From positions 1-64,000 of the forward strand of contig CASDTX010000040.1 of NCBI GenBank assembly GCA_949283695.1: DNA of 64,000 nucleotides. The letters run 5' to 3'. Numbering within the stretch: the stretch's first letter is position 1; every line of letters begins with the position of its first letter. Below, piece after piece: positions 16,748 to 25,695 of this stretch. The notes under the pieces are model-generated. The model was not told where the DNA came from. It did not search any database and worked only from the letters and a program-made list of their open reading frames with translations. The translations under genes and the position numbers were made by a program. The stretch is from an uncultured Eubacteriales bacterium. Lineage in GTDB: Bacteria > Bacillota > Clostridia > Lachnospirales > Lachnospiraceae.

Positions 16748-17251
16748 ATGGAAGGATTAAAGAAGTTTCGCCGCATAATCGATAAATTTCTTGAGATCGT
16801 CTGTGAGTTCCTGTTCGGCGCCATGGTTGTGATCTGTACATATCAGGTCGTGGTAAGGTATTTTTTCAACAGTCCGAGTACGGTTTCGGAAGAACTGCTG
16901 ACCTATACCTTTACATGGATGGCTCTGTTTGCATCCACGCTGGTGTTCGGGAAACGGGATCATATGAGAATGGGATTCATTGCGGACAAGCTGACCGGGA
17001 CGAAGAGAATGATCCTGGAAGTGGCAATTGAGTTTCTGGTGTTCGCATTTACATTTGTCATCCTTGTGTATGGCGGAACCAGCATAACAAAGCTTGCGTT
17101 CGCTCAGGTGACCGCGTCTCTGGGGATTCCGATGGGTGCAGTCTACCTGGTGATCCCGATCTGCGGTGTGATTATCCTGATCTATAACATACTGAACGTG
17201 ATTGATATCATTCGGGCCAAAGGCGTGATGCCGGATCCGACAGAAGAGTAG
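16748..17251 (+). CDS. dctQ: TRAP transporter small permease
   Basis: 167 aa from ATG 16748, one base after the dctP stop, with GGAGG just upstream. Four hydrophobic segments (about 15-37, 47-66, 86-108, 127-150) fit the DctQ four-helix subunit that docks to DctM. It belongs to the Na+-driven tripartite uptake system with the genes on either side. Confidence 0.93.
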   Translation: MEGLKKFRRIIDKFLEIVCEFLFGAMVVICTYQVVVRYFFNSPSTVSEELLTYTFTWMALFASTLVFGKRDHMRMGFIADKLTGTKRMILEVAIEFLVFAFTFVILVYGGTSITKLAFAQVTASLGIPMGAVYLVIPICGVIILIYNILNVIDIIRAKGVMPDPTEE

Positions 17252-17266
17252 GAGGGTGGAGAAGTT

Positions 17267-18574
17267 ATGGATATTGCGGTTTTAAGCGGATTGATTATTC
17301 TGGTTTTGCTGGTGATCATGCTGGTTTCAGGTGTTCCGATTGCGGTTGCCCTGGGCGTGTCGTCCGTCTGCGCCATCCTTCCGGTGATGTCTCTGGACGT
17401 GGCGGTAGTTACAGGCGCGCAGAGAATTTTCTCGGGAATTTCGACGTTCTCGCTGCTCGCGATCCCGTTCTTTATACTGGCTGGAAATATTATGAATAAG
17501 GGCGGTATTGCCATCCGTCTTATCAACCTTGCGAAGGTTGTCTGCGGACGTGCGCCCGGTGCTCTGGCTCACACAAATGTAGTGGCAAACATGCTCTTCG
17601 GAGCGATCTCCGGTTCTGGTACCGCGGCGGCATCCGCCATGGGTTCCATCATCGGACCTGTGGAGGAGGAAGAAGGATACGACCGGAATTTCTCAGCGGC
17701 GGCAAACATTGCTACAGCACCTACGGGACTTCTGATCCCGCCCAGCAATGTGATGATTACCTTCTCCCTGGTCAGCGGCGGAACGTCGGTTGCGGCACTG
17801 TTCATGGCGGGATACATCCCCGGCATTCTGTGGGGACTGGCGTGTATGGTTGTGATCTATTTCCTTGCGAAGAAGAACGGCTATGTCAGCAAAGTGAAAT
17901 TCACGCTGAAAGAGATCGTACAGATCGTGCTTCAGGCGATTCCCTGCCTGCTTCTGATCATTGTTGTAATCGGCGGCATCATCGGCGGTGTGTTCACAGC
18001 GACAGAAGGGTCGGCGATCGCGGTTGTGTACAGCCTTGTGCTCTCCCTGTTCTTCTATAAGTCCATTACATGGAAAGAGATCCCCAAGATCTTAAAGGAG
18101 AGCGCAGAGATGACAGGTATCATCATTTTCCTTATCGGCGTGTCCAATATCATGTCATGGATTATGGCATTTACCGGCATCCCGACAGCCATCTCCACAG
18201 CTCTGCTTGGACTTACGGACAATAAATATATCATTCTCTTCATCATTAATATCCTGCTCCTGTTCGTGGGAACCTTTATGGATATGACGCCGGCCTGCCT
18301 GATCTTTACGCCGATCTTCCTTCCGGTCTGCACAGCTCTGGGCATGAATACGATTCATTTCGGCATCATGCTCATCTTCAACCTGTGTATCGGAACAATT
18401 ACACCGCCGGTTGGAACAACGCTGTTTGTCGGTGTGAAGGTCGGAAAGGTGAAGATCGAAACCGTGTTTAAGCAGCTGCTGTTCTATTTTGCGGCAATCA
18501 TTATTGTACTGATGTTTGTGACCTATATTCCGCAGCTGTCACTGTGGCTGCCGGGCCTGATGGGATATGTATAA
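17267..18574 (+). CDS. dctM: TRAP transporter large permease
   Basis: 435 aa, highly hydrophobic with about 12 predicted membrane segments. Family stretches are visible: SGTAAASAMGSIIGP, TGLLIPPSNVMI and NLCIGTITPPVGTTLFVG. It forms the Na+-coupled transport channel. It follows dctQ by 15 bp with a GGAGGGTGGAG ribosome site. The uronate specificity is inferred from the neighbours. Confidence 0.95.
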   Translation: MDIAVLSGLIILVLLVIMLVSGVPIAVALGVSSVCAILPVMSLDVAVVTGAQRIFSGISTFSLLAIPFFILAGNIMNKGGIAIRLINLAKVVCGRAPGALAHTNVVANMLFGAISGSGTAAASAMGSIIGPVEEEEGYDRNFSAAANIATAPTGLLIPPSNVMITFSLVSGGTSVAALFMAGYIPGILWGLACMVVIYFLAKKNGYVSKVKFTLKEIVQIVLQAIPCLLLIIVVIGGIIGGVFTATEGSAIAVVYSLVLSLFFYKSITWKEIPKILKESAEMTGIIIFLIGVSNIMSWIMAFTGIPTAISTALLGLTDNKYIILFIINILLLFVGTFMDMTPACLIFTPIFLPVCTALGMNTIHFGIMLIFNLCIGTITPPVGTTLFVGVKVGKVKIETVFKQLLFYFAAIIIVLMFVTYIPQLSLWLPGLMGYV

Positions 18575-18642
18575 TGTGAAAGGCATGGCATAAAAGCTGC
18601 AGTACATACGGACAGATCAGAAATTGTGCGAAAAAAATAAAT

Positions 18643-18691
18643 AGCGTCAGTGTACAAGGAATCAGGCGTGCTGCCGCTTGTACGCTGCGCT
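18643..18691. repeat. Imperfect palindromic element in the uxaC leader
   Basis: AGCGTCAGTGTACAAG at the left pairs imperfectly with CTTGTACGCTGCGCT at the right around the core GGCGTGCTGCC. The same architecture and core occur at 62826-62870, and the left arm alone recurs at about 199-214. It ends 2-3 bp before the uxaC ribosome site (GAGGAGG), so the hairpin could influence translation or mark a processing site between dctM and uxaC. Confidence 0.55.
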
Positions 18692-18709
18692 GCGAGGAGG
18701 TAAGGAATC

Positions 18710-20128
18710 ATGAAAGAATTTATGGACAAAGATTTTCTGCTGAGCACAGAAACGGCGAAAGAACTGTTTCACAGCTATGCGGAGAAGACGCCGATCCTGG
18801 ACTATCACTGCCACATTAACCCGAAAGAAATCGCCCAGGACAGGAAGTTCGACAATATTACCCAGGTGTGGCTGGGCGGCGACCATTATAAATGGCGTCT
18901 CATGCGCTCCAATGGCGTGGACGAAACATACATAACCGGAGACGCGCCGGACCGCGAGAAGTTTCAGAAATGGGCCGAGACACTGGAACGGGGGATCGGG
19001 AATCCTCTGTATCACTGGAGCCATCTGGAACTGCAGCGATATTTCGGGTATCATGGTGTCCTGAACGGGGAGACGGCAGAAGAGGTGTGGAATCTGTGCA
19101 ACGCGAAGCTGCAGGAGGATTCCATGAGTGTGCGCAACCTTATCCGCCAGTCCGGTGTTACGCTGCTGTGCACCACCGATGATCCTGCGGATTCGCTGGA
19201 GTGGCATCAGATTCTGAAAGAAGACGGCAGCTTCGAGGTCCAGGTCCTTCCGGCATGGCGTCCGGATAAGGCGGACAATATTGAGAAACCGGGATTCGCA
19301 GACTATTTAAAAGAGCTGGGGACAGCAGCAGGCATGGAAGTAAAGAGCTTTGCGGATATCAAAGAGGCGCTGAAGAAGAGGATGGCTTTCTTCCATGAGA
19401 TGGGATGCCGCGCTTCGGACCATGCGCTGGAGTATGTGATGTATGTGCCGGCTTCCGAGGAGGAGATCGAGGCAATCGTGGCGAAAAGACTGGCCGGCGG
19501 ACAGATCACGAAAGAGGAAGAACTGAAATACAAGACCGCTTTTATGCTGTTCGTGGGAAGAGAATACAGCAGACTGGGCTGGGTGATGCAGCTCCACTAC
19601 GGATGCAAGAGGGATAATAATACACCGATGTTCGACCGGCTGGGACCGGATACCGGTTATGACTGCATCAACAATTACGCGCCTTCCGGGCAGATGGCAG
19701 ACTTCCTCAACGCTCTGAACAGAACGAACGAGCTGCCGAAAACGATTATCTACAGCTTGAATCCCAACGATGACGAAGCCATCGGTACGATTCTGGGATG
19801 CTTCCAGGATTCCACGGCTGCAGCGAAGATTCAGCAGGGATCTGCGTGGTGGTTCAATGACCATAAGACTGGGATGACGAAACAGATGACCTCTCTGGCC
19901 AATCTGGGATGCCTTGGCAATTTCGTGGGAATGCTGACTGATTCCAGAAGCTTTCTTTCCTATACAAGGCACGAGTATTTCCGGCGGATTCTCTGTGACC
20001 TGATCGGCGGCTGGGTAGAGAACGGAGAGTATCCGAAAAACGAGAAAGTACTCGGCGGGATTGTTCGGGATATTTCCTATAATAATGCGGTCAGATACTT
20101 TGGATTTGATCTTGAACCCATAAAATAA
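18710..20128 (+). CDS. uxaC: Glucuronate/galacturonate isomerase
   Basis: 472 aa, amidohydrolase-like TIM barrel. The metal-binding HCH sits in LDYHCHINPKEIAQD (about 26-40), and CTTDDPAD (about 157-164) and WWFNDHKTGM are further family signatures. It converts D-galacturonate to D-tagaturonate (and D-glucuronate to D-fructuronate), the first step of the pathway in this island. The start follows AGGAGG at 9-nt spacing. It probably reads through from dctPQM, since no clear promoter or terminator separates them. Confidence 0.97.
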   Translation: MKEFMDKDFLLSTETAKELFHSYAEKTPILDYHCHINPKEIAQDRKFDNITQVWLGGDHYKWRLMRSNGVDETYITGDAPDREKFQKWAETLERGIGNPLYHWSHLELQRYFGYHGVLNGETAEEVWNLCNAKLQEDSMSVRNLIRQSGVTLLCTTDDPADSLEWHQILKEDGSFEVQVLPAWRPDKADNIEKPGFADYLKELGTAAGMEVKSFADIKEALKKRMAFFHEMGCRASDHALEYVMYVPASEEEIEAIVAKRLAGGQITKEEELKYKTAFMLFVGREYSRLGWVMQLHYGCKRDNNTPMFDRLGPDTGYDCINNYAPSGQMADFLNALNRTNELPKTIIYSLNPNDDEAIGTILGCFQDSTAAAKIQQGSAWWFNDHKTGMTKQMTSLANLGCLGNFVGMLTDSRSFLSYTRHEYFRRILCDLIGGWVENGEYPKNEKVLGGIVRDISYNNAVRYFGFDLEPIK

Positions 20129-20480
20129 AAACATTTTGTATCAGTAAAATAGAAATGTCTTGTACATCGGAGGGTGCTCTGAGACAGAGACGGACTTTCG
20201 TACGCGGAGGGCGTGGCTGAGAAGGCTTGCGCCCTCCGTCGGCGTTCGGGCAGTTATGAGCTGCGGAGTGCGATAGCCATCGACGCCAGGAGAGTGTATA
20301 TTGGCGCTAGGCCAGTGGACATTGATGCCAGGTCGGTGGACATTGATGCCAGAAGTCAAAAAGTATAAAAGCCAAATTGAAAAACGAACCCGGATATGGC
20401 ATGATAGAGAGGAGACGGCAGAGCTGTCTGGACAGGCAGCACACAACCAATGCCGAATGGACGGAACGAGGAGGACTACA
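20129..20480. other. Gap between uxaC and the GH42 gene
   Basis: About 350 bp with no convincing gene. It holds a 9-bp-stem hairpin (20205-20213 with 20230-20238, CGGAGGGCG/CGCCCTCCG) without a T tract, and the 21-bp tandem repeats listed separately. I found no strong promoter for the GH42 gene. Confidence 0.5.
20279..20355. repeat. 21-bp tandem repeat, about 3.6 copies
   Basis: Units 20279-20299, 20300-20320 and 20321-20341 follow the pattern ATTGATGCCAGGTCGGTGGAC with substitutions, then a partial unit to about 20355. The two right-hand units are nearly identical. The period is a multiple of three and the frame is open on both strands, but no start with a ribosome site supports translation. 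It lies 125 bp upstream of the GH42 start. Confidence 0.7.
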
Positions 20481-22493
20481 ATGAAAAATTTATTATTCGG
20501 TGCGGCCTATTATGACGAATATATGCCGTACGACCGCTTGGATGAGGACATCCGGATGCTGAAAAAGGCTGGTATGAATACAGTGAGAATCGCGGAATCC
20601 ACATGGAGTACCTGTGAGCCCCAGGAGGGCGTGTTTGATTTTTCCCACGTGGAGCGGGTGCTGGACGCCATGGAACAGGCCGGGATCTCTGTGATTATCG
20701 GTACGCCGACTTACGCTGTCCCTACCTGGATGGTGAAGTCTTATCCGGACGTGCTCGCCACGACCGCCAAAGGGCGGGGGATTTATGGCCCGCGGCAGAT
20801 CATGGATATCACACATCCGGCGTACCGTTTCTATGCAGAACGAGTGATCCGGGAGCTGATGAAGAGAACTGCTCACAGGAAGTGCGTGATTGGATTCCAG
20901 GTGGACAATGAAACGAAATACTACGGCACAGCAGGGAAAAACGTGCAGGAGAAATTCGTAAAATATCTGCGGAACAAATTCCAGGATGACCTGGATGCGA
21001 TGAATGCAGAGTTTGGCCTGGATTACTGGAGCAACCGCATTAATGCGTGGGAAGATTTCCCGGATGTACGGGGGACAATCAACGGAAGTCTGGGCGCGGA
21101 ATTCGAGAAATTTCAGCGCACGCTGGTGGATGAATTCCTGAGCTGGCAGGCAGCTATTGTGAATGAATACCGTCGGGAAGATCAGTTTATCACCCAGAAT
21201 CTGGACTTTGAGTGGAGGGGATATTCCTTCGGAGTACAGCCTGATGTGAACCATTATCATGCCGCTCAGTGTCTGACGGTGGCAGGGGTGGATATCTACC
21301 ATCCGAGTCAGGACGAGCTGACCGGGGCTGAGATCGCCTTCGGAGGGGATATGACGCGCTCACTTAAGAATGAGAATTATCTGGTGCTGGAGACAGAAGC
21401 GCAGGGCTATCCGGGATGGGTGCCGTACAAAGGACAGCTCAGAGAGCAGGCGTACAGCCACATCGCGTCCGGGTCGAACAGCGTGATGTACTGGCACTGG
21501 CATTCCATACATAATTCCTTTGAGACATACTGGAAGGGCGTATTGAGCCATGATTTTGAAGAAAATGATACTTACCGCGAGGCCTGCCGGATCGGGGAAG
21601 AGTTCCAGAAGATCGGCAGTCATCTTGTCAACCTGAAGAAGAAAAACGAGATAGCGGTTCTCGTGAGCAATGAGGCACTGACTGCGCTGAAATGGTTCGG
21701 CATCGAAGCCAAGGCATCAGACAATGGAAAGACCATGTATAATGACGTGGTGCGCTGGGTTTATGATACCCTTTATAAAATGAATGCAGAGTGCGATTTC
21801 CTCTGGCCGGAGTCGGAGAACTTCAGTGACTATAAGATGATCGTAGTGCCCGCACTTTATGCCGCGCCCGACGAACTGCTGCAGCGGCTGAATCAGTACG
21901 TAGAAGACGGTGGAACCCTGATTGCCTCCTTCAAGACCGGGTTTGCCAACGAAAATATAAAAGTCAGCCATGAAGTACAGCCCCATATACTCCGGGAGTG
22001 CATGGGCGTGAAGTATCATCAGTTCACCTTCCCGAAAAACGTGGGGCTCTGCGGGACACTGGCGGGACCGGAAGAAGAACATCAGGCAAACGTATTTATG
22101 GAACTGCTGATACCAGAGACGGCAGAGATACTCGCATCTTATGATCATTACAACTGGAAAGAATATGCCGCAGTGACAAGAAATACCTACGGAAAAGGAC
22201 AGGCATACTATATCGGCTGTATGACAGACGAACAACTGCTGCGCAGAATATTCGAAAGAGCGATGGAAGATGCCGGAGTTCAGGTTCAGACAGGAGCAGA
22301 ATTCCCGATCATCGTCCGGAAAGGGATCAATGAATACGGAAAAACCGTCCGGTTCATCTTTAACTATTCCGCGGAGGAGCGGACAGTGCAGTATGATGAA
22401 GCAGATGGAACAGATTTGATAACCGGAGAAAAAATAAGCAGGGGAGAGAACATGCAGGTTGGAGCATGGGACGTAAGGATTGTAGAAGCATAA
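20481..22493 (+). CDS. GH42 beta-galactosidase
   Basis: 670 aa from ATG 20481, behind GAGGAGG; the longer frame upstream runs through tandem repeats and is discarded. The N-terminal TIM barrel starts FGAAYYDEYMP. The acid/base Glu is in GFQVDNETKYYG (about 138-149) and the nucleophile Glu probably in VLETEAQGYPGW (about 303-314). A Rossmann-like trimerisation domain and a C-terminal beta domain follow, giving the normal GH42 length. No signal peptide, so it is cytoplasmic and acts on imported galactosides. Next to galacturonate genes it may process pectin-side-chain galactan fragments (inference). Confidence 0.92.
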   Translation: MKNLLFGAAYYDEYMPYDRLDEDIRMLKKAGMNTVRIAESTWSTCEPQEGVFDFSHVERVLDAMEQAGISVIIGTPTYAVPTWMVKSYPDVLATTAKGRGIYGPRQIMDITHPAYRFYAERVIRELMKRTAHRKCVIGFQVDNETKYYGTAGKNVQEKFVKYLRNKFQDDLDAMNAEFGLDYWSNRINAWEDFPDVRGTINGSLGAEFEKFQRTLVDEFLSWQAAIVNEYRREDQFITQNLDFEWRGYSFGVQPDVNHYHAAQCLTVAGVDIYHPSQDELTGAEIAFGGDMTRSLKNENYLVLETEAQGYPGWVPYKGQLREQAYSHIASGSNSVMYWHWHSIHNSFETYWKGVLSHDFEENDTYREACRIGEEFQKIGSHLVNLKKKNEIAVLVSNEALTALKWFGIEAKASDNGKTMYNDVVRWVYDTLYKMNAECDFLWPESENFSDYKMIVVPALYAAPDELLQRLNQYVEDGGTLIASFKTGFANENIKVSHEVQPHILRECMGVKYHQFTFPKNVGLCGTLAGPEEEHQANVFMELLIPETAEILASYDHYNWKEYAAVTRNTYGKGQAYYIGCMTDEQLLRRIFERAMEDAGVQVQTGAEFPIIVRKGINEYGKTVRFIFNYSAEERTVQYDEADGTDLITGEKISRGENMQVGAWDVRIVEA

Positions 22494-22563
22494 TGTGAAC
22501 AAACTGTGAAGGGTGACAGGCACTTTTGCAAAAGTGCCTGTCACCCTTCACAGTTTGTTCACA
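22494..22563. repeat. 70-bp perfect palindrome, family 1 copy A
   Basis: 35-bp perfect inverted arms centred between 22528 and 22529, core GGCACTTTTGCAAAAGTGCC. It begins on the base after the GH42 stop and ends 3 bp before the stop of the convergent PfkB gene. The same 70 bp recurs identically within 42268-42341. It would form a very stable hairpin in either transcript and probably terminates both genes, although it lacks a classical T tract. Confidence 0.9.
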
Positions 22564-22566
22564 AAT

Positions 22567-23589
22567 TCATCGATCCATTTCAAGCTGGGGCCCCACCGCT
22601 TTGTGGGTCCGTATTACGTTTTGGATTTCTTTTAAGTCTGAGGAGGGAAGATCCCCCGGGATTGTATTTTTTACCGCGCTGGTCGCGTTTCCGATCTCCA
22701 GAGCTCTCTGGCAGTCTTCGTAATCTGAAAGCAGTCCGTACAGGACGCCGGATACGTATGCATCGCCGCTGCCGATACGGTCTACAACTTCGATGTTGCG
22801 GTAGGGTTCTTCTTCGTGGAATCTGTCACTGCGGGCATCGTAGATGATGGAGCCGAAGGTGTGTGCTTTCGGACTGTGCACGATGCGCTGCGTGGATGCC
22901 ACGATGGAGATGGGGTAGTCTTTTGTGAAGCTTTTCATGATGTCTTTTGCGTCCCCTGTTTTTAGGAAGGTCAGTCTTGCGGTCTCTTCGGAACAGAAGA
23001 AAATGTCCACGTATGGAAGAATTTGTTCGATGCATTCTCGTGCTTCGTCGCCTGACCAGAGGTTTCCGCGGAAATTGACGTCGAATGAGATCAGTGCGCC
23101 ATGTTCTTTGAATCGTCGGATCATCTCGAGACCGGTTTCCCGGCACTGGGGACTTAAGGCGAGTGTAATGCCGCTTGTATGGAAACAACGTGTGGAGGCG
23201 AATAAGGATTCGTCGAAATCGTCTAAGGAGATGCTGTTGATCGTGGAGCCGCGCCGGTCGTAGACTACGCCGGGTTTTCGTGGATATGCACCGTTTTCGT
23301 AGTAATAGATTCCCAGTCTGGCGTCCGGTGAAGTGTCGTAGACCAGGTAATCGTCACTGACACCGCAGAAACGGATCCGGTTCTTGGCGTATGTACCGAT
23401 ATCGTTTGCCGGAAGTTTGGAGATGATGCCGGTGCGAAGCCCGAGAAGTGATACGCCAGATACAACATTCAGTTCTGCACCGCCCACCTGCTTCTGGAGG
23501 GTTTCTCCGCGCACGAGGCGCTCATTTCCGGAAGGGGACAGTCGGAGAAGAACTTCTCCCAGTGAAAGAAGGTCAAAAGGTCTGTTCAT
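22567..23589 (-). CDS. PfkB-family sugar kinase, KdgK-like paralogue
   Basis: 340 aa. Ribokinase fold with the sugar-binding start LGEVLLRLSPSGN and GGAELNV, a lid region and the anion-hole/catalytic motif DRIGSGDAYVSG (about 266-277). It resembles 2-keto-3-deoxygluconate kinases but differs clearly from the neighbouring KdgK (GSGDA against GGGDS, different lid). It is the last gene of the eda-kdgK transcript, 129 bp after kdgK with a hairpin between. It may phosphorylate KDG redundantly or a related keto-sugar acid; the substrate is unresolved. Confidence 0.85.
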   Translation of the reverse strand: MNRPFDLLSLGEVLLRLSPSGNERLVRGETLQKQVGGAELNVVSGVSLLGLRTGIISKLPANDIGTYAKNRIRFCGVSDDYLVYDTSPDARLGIYYYENGAYPRKPGVVYDRRGSTINSISLDDFDESLFASTRCFHTSGITLALSPQCRETGLEMIRRFKEHGALISFDVNFRGNLWSGDEARECIEQILPYVDIFFCSEETARLTFLKTGDAKDIMKSFTKDYPISIVASTQRIVHSPKAHTFGSIIYDARSDRFHEEEPYRNIEVVDRIGSGDAYVSGVLYGLLSDYEDCQRALEIGNATSAVKNTIPGDLPSSDLKEIQNVIRTHKAVGPQLEMDR

Positions 23590-23646
23590 GATAGGTACCT
23601 CCTGAATAATCTGTCAGATCTGTATGAAAGAGTCTGATATTTTTGA

Positions 23647-23675
23647 GGGGATGCTGCATGGCAGACAGCATCCCC
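23647..23675. other. Hairpin between kdgK and the second PfkB kinase
   Basis: Perfect 10-bp stem GGGGATGCTG/CAGCATCCCC with a 9-nt loop. On the minus (coding) strand it is followed by TCAAAAATA rather than T residues, so it is more likely an mRNA stability or partial-termination element lowering expression of the distal kinase. Confidence 0.5.
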
Positions 23676-23718
23676 GGATTCAAGGTTTGGGTTTATATAA
23701 ATTTTAACGTCAGCATAA

Positions 23719-24744
23719 TTATCTCTGGACACGTCCGGAAGCGTCTCCGCCGGCCAGTTTGAGAACTTCGTCCATGGATACCATATTGAAGTCTCCTTCG
23801 ATGGAATGCTTCAGGCAGGAAGCTGCGACTGCAAATTCGATGGTTGCCTGAGAGTCATATTCATTTAAGCATGCACAGATGAGTCCGCCGCCGAAGCTGT
23901 CTCCGCCGCCTACACGGTCAACAATATGCATGGTGTATTTCTTGCTGAAGTAATAGTCATTGCCATCATAGAGCATTGCGGACCATTTGTTGTCATTTGC
24001 AGAAATGGACTCGCGCAGTGTGATCGCCACTTTAGAGAAACCAAATCTGTCGGCAAGCTGTTTTGCAACATCTTTATAGCCTTCATGGTTTACCTCGCCC
24101 TTTGTGACATCTGTGTCTGCAGCTTTGATGCCGAATACGTCGGAAGCATCCTCCTCGTTGGCGATGCAGACATCTACATATTTACAAAGTTCACCCATGA
24201 CCTGTCCTGCTTTCTCTTTGGACCACAGTTTGTTTCTGTAGTTTAAGTCACAGGAAACAGTAGCGCCGGCTTCTTTTGCAGCTTTGCATGCCTCCAGGCA
24301 GATTGCTGCTACTTCGTCATTGAGGGCAGGTGTGATGCCTGTGAAATGGAACCATTCTGCGCCGTCAAAGATTTCTTTCCAGTTGAAATCAGAAGCTGAA
24401 GCTGTCGCGATGGAAGATCCGGCACGGTCATATATTACTTTGGACGGACGCTGGGAAGCGCCTTTCTCAAGGTAGTAAATTCCGACTCTGTCGCCGCCGC
24501 GCGCGATGTAGGATGTGTCGACGCCGTATTTCCTTAAGGAATTCACAGCAGCCTGTCCGATCTCATGTTTCGGAAGCTTTGATACGAATTTTGCGTCAAA
24601 TCCGTAGTTCGCAAGAGAGACTGCAACGTTTGCCTCACCCCCGCCATAAGTAGCGCCGAAAGTTTCTGCCTGTACGAAACGGTAGTAGCCTTCCGGAGCG
24701 AGTCTTAACATAATCTCTCCAAATGTAATTACTTTTTTTGCCAT
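23719..24744 (-). CDS. kdgK: 2-dehydro-3-deoxygluconokinase
   Basis: 341 aa, PfkB family. Sugar-binding TFGEIMLRLAPEG and GGGEANVAVSLANYG lie N-terminal, CDLNYRNKLW in the middle, and the catalytic Asp in DRVGGGDSFGGGL (about 274-286). It phosphorylates KDG to KDPG, linking UxaA to Eda. Its start is 2 bp after the eda stop, so the two are co-transcribed and probably translationally coupled. Confidence 0.93.
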   Translation of the reverse strand: MAKKVITFGEIMLRLAPEGYYRFVQAETFGATYGGGEANVAVSLANYGFDAKFVSKLPKHEIGQAAVNSLRKYGVDTSYIARGGDRVGIYYLEKGASQRPSKVIYDRAGSSIATASASDFNWKEIFDGAEWFHFTGITPALNDEVAAICLEACKAAKEAGATVSCDLNYRNKLWSKEKAGQVMGELCKYVDVCIANEEDASDVFGIKAADTDVTKGEVNHEGYKDVAKQLADRFGFSKVAITLRESISANDNKWSAMLYDGNDYYFSKKYTMHIVDRVGGGDSFGGGLICACLNEYDSQATIEFAVAASCLKHSIEGDFNMVSMDEVLKLAGGDASGRVQR

Positions 24745-24746
24745 TC

Positions 24747-25388
24747 TTATTTACCTCTGCTTTCTTTTACGATCTCTACGGCTTCTTTCACAAGTTCTTT
24801 GATCTTGCCGAACTCTCCGGCTTTCACCAGATCTCCTTTTACCATCCAGCTTCCGCCGCATGCAAGGATTTTGTCATATGCAAGATAATCTCTTACGTTC
24901 TTCGGGTTGATTCCGCCTGTGGGCATGAACTTCATTCCTACATAAGGAGCTGCGATGGCTTTGATATAAGCCAGGCCGCCTGCCTGCTCAGCCGGGAAGA
25001 ATTTCACAACTTCAAGCCCATTTTCAATTGCCTGCTCTACGTCGCTTGGGTTTGCACATCCCGGTGTGATGAGAATTCCTTTTTCAACACAGTATTTTAC
25101 GATTCTCGGATTCAGGCCCGGGCTGACAATGAATTTTGCTCCGGCTGCAACCGCGCGGTCAACCTGATCTGTCGTCAGAACTGTGCCTGCGCCTACCAGC
25201 ATGTCCGGGAACTTCTCTGTCATGATGCGGATGGACTCTTCAGCCGCATCTGTACGGAAGGTTACTTCAGCGCAAGGAAGCCCGCCCTCACAGAGTGCCT
25301 GTGCCAGAGGCTCTGCGTCTTTTGCGTCATTGAGGACAACGACAGGAACGATACCGATCTCTTCGATTTGTTTTAATACTTCGTTCAT
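24747..25388 (-). CDS. eda: KDPG/KHG aldolase
   Basis: 213 aa from the ATG at 25388, behind GGAGAG; the longer N-terminal frame crosses the promoter and operator and is discarded. Class I aldolase TIM barrel with EVTFRTD (about 44-50), AGTV, and the Schiff-base Lys in EVVKFFPAEQAGG. It splits 2-keto-3-deoxy-6-phosphogluconate into pyruvate and glyceraldehyde 3-phosphate, the last step of the pathway. First gene of the transcript, controlled by a palindromic site shared with the divergent IclR gene. Confidence 0.95.
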   Translation of the reverse strand: MNEVLKQIEEIGIVPVVVLNDAKDAEPLAQALCEGGLPCAEVTFRTDAAEESIRIMTEKFPDMLVGAGTVLTTDQVDRAVAAGAKFIVSPGLNPRIVKYCVEKGILITPGCANPSDVEQAIENGLEVVKFFPAEQAGGLAYIKAIAAPYVGMKFMPTGGINPKNVRDYLAYDKILACGGSWMVKGDLVKAGEFGKIKELVKEAVEIVKESRGK

Positions 25389-25405
25389 CTTTTTCTCTCC
25401 TTTTG

Positions 25406-25481
25406 TTTCACAATATGAAAATGAGTTTCTTGATGTGATACATCCTACTTGAAAGTATAATACGGTTTCAAAAAAAGTCAA
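25406..25481 (-). promoter_or_regulatory. eda promoter and IclR-type operator
   Basis: Minus strand TTGACT (25481-25476), 16-bp spacer, TATACT (25459-25454). The palindrome TTTCACAATATGAAAA (25406-25421) lies about 30 nt downstream of the expected start, between promoter and ribosome site, a roadblock position. It matches the site at 25561-25576 in 14 of 16 positions. Confidence 0.65.
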
Positions 25482-25528
25482 GTACAAAACACATAAAAAA
25501 TACGCATATTTCAGGAAATTGAAATGAC

Positions 25529-25576
25529 TTGCGCAATCTTCTGTTTCGTGGTACAATTGGTTCCACAATGTGAAAA
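25529..25576 (+). promoter_or_regulatory. IclR-gene promoter and operator
   Basis: TTGCGC (25529-25534), 17-bp spacer, TACAAT (25552-25557). The palindrome TTCCACAATGTGAAAA (25561-25576) sits at the expected transcription start, fitting autorepression by the encoded IclR protein. Confidence 0.65.
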
Positions 25577-25695
25577 TTATAACGAAAAAATATAGGGATG
25601 CGAAAACGTGTCAGCCAAGAGGTGTCCGGCCAGACGACTCAGACAGGATCGAAGAAAAGCAGCTGGAGCGCCGTATGAGCAGGAGGTGGAAGGAA

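Noticed and set aside
23647-23675. Full terminator between kdgK and the second kinase
   Set aside because: The 10-bp stem is strong but lacks a T tract on the transcribed strand and no promoter was found for the distal gene, so read-through is more likely.
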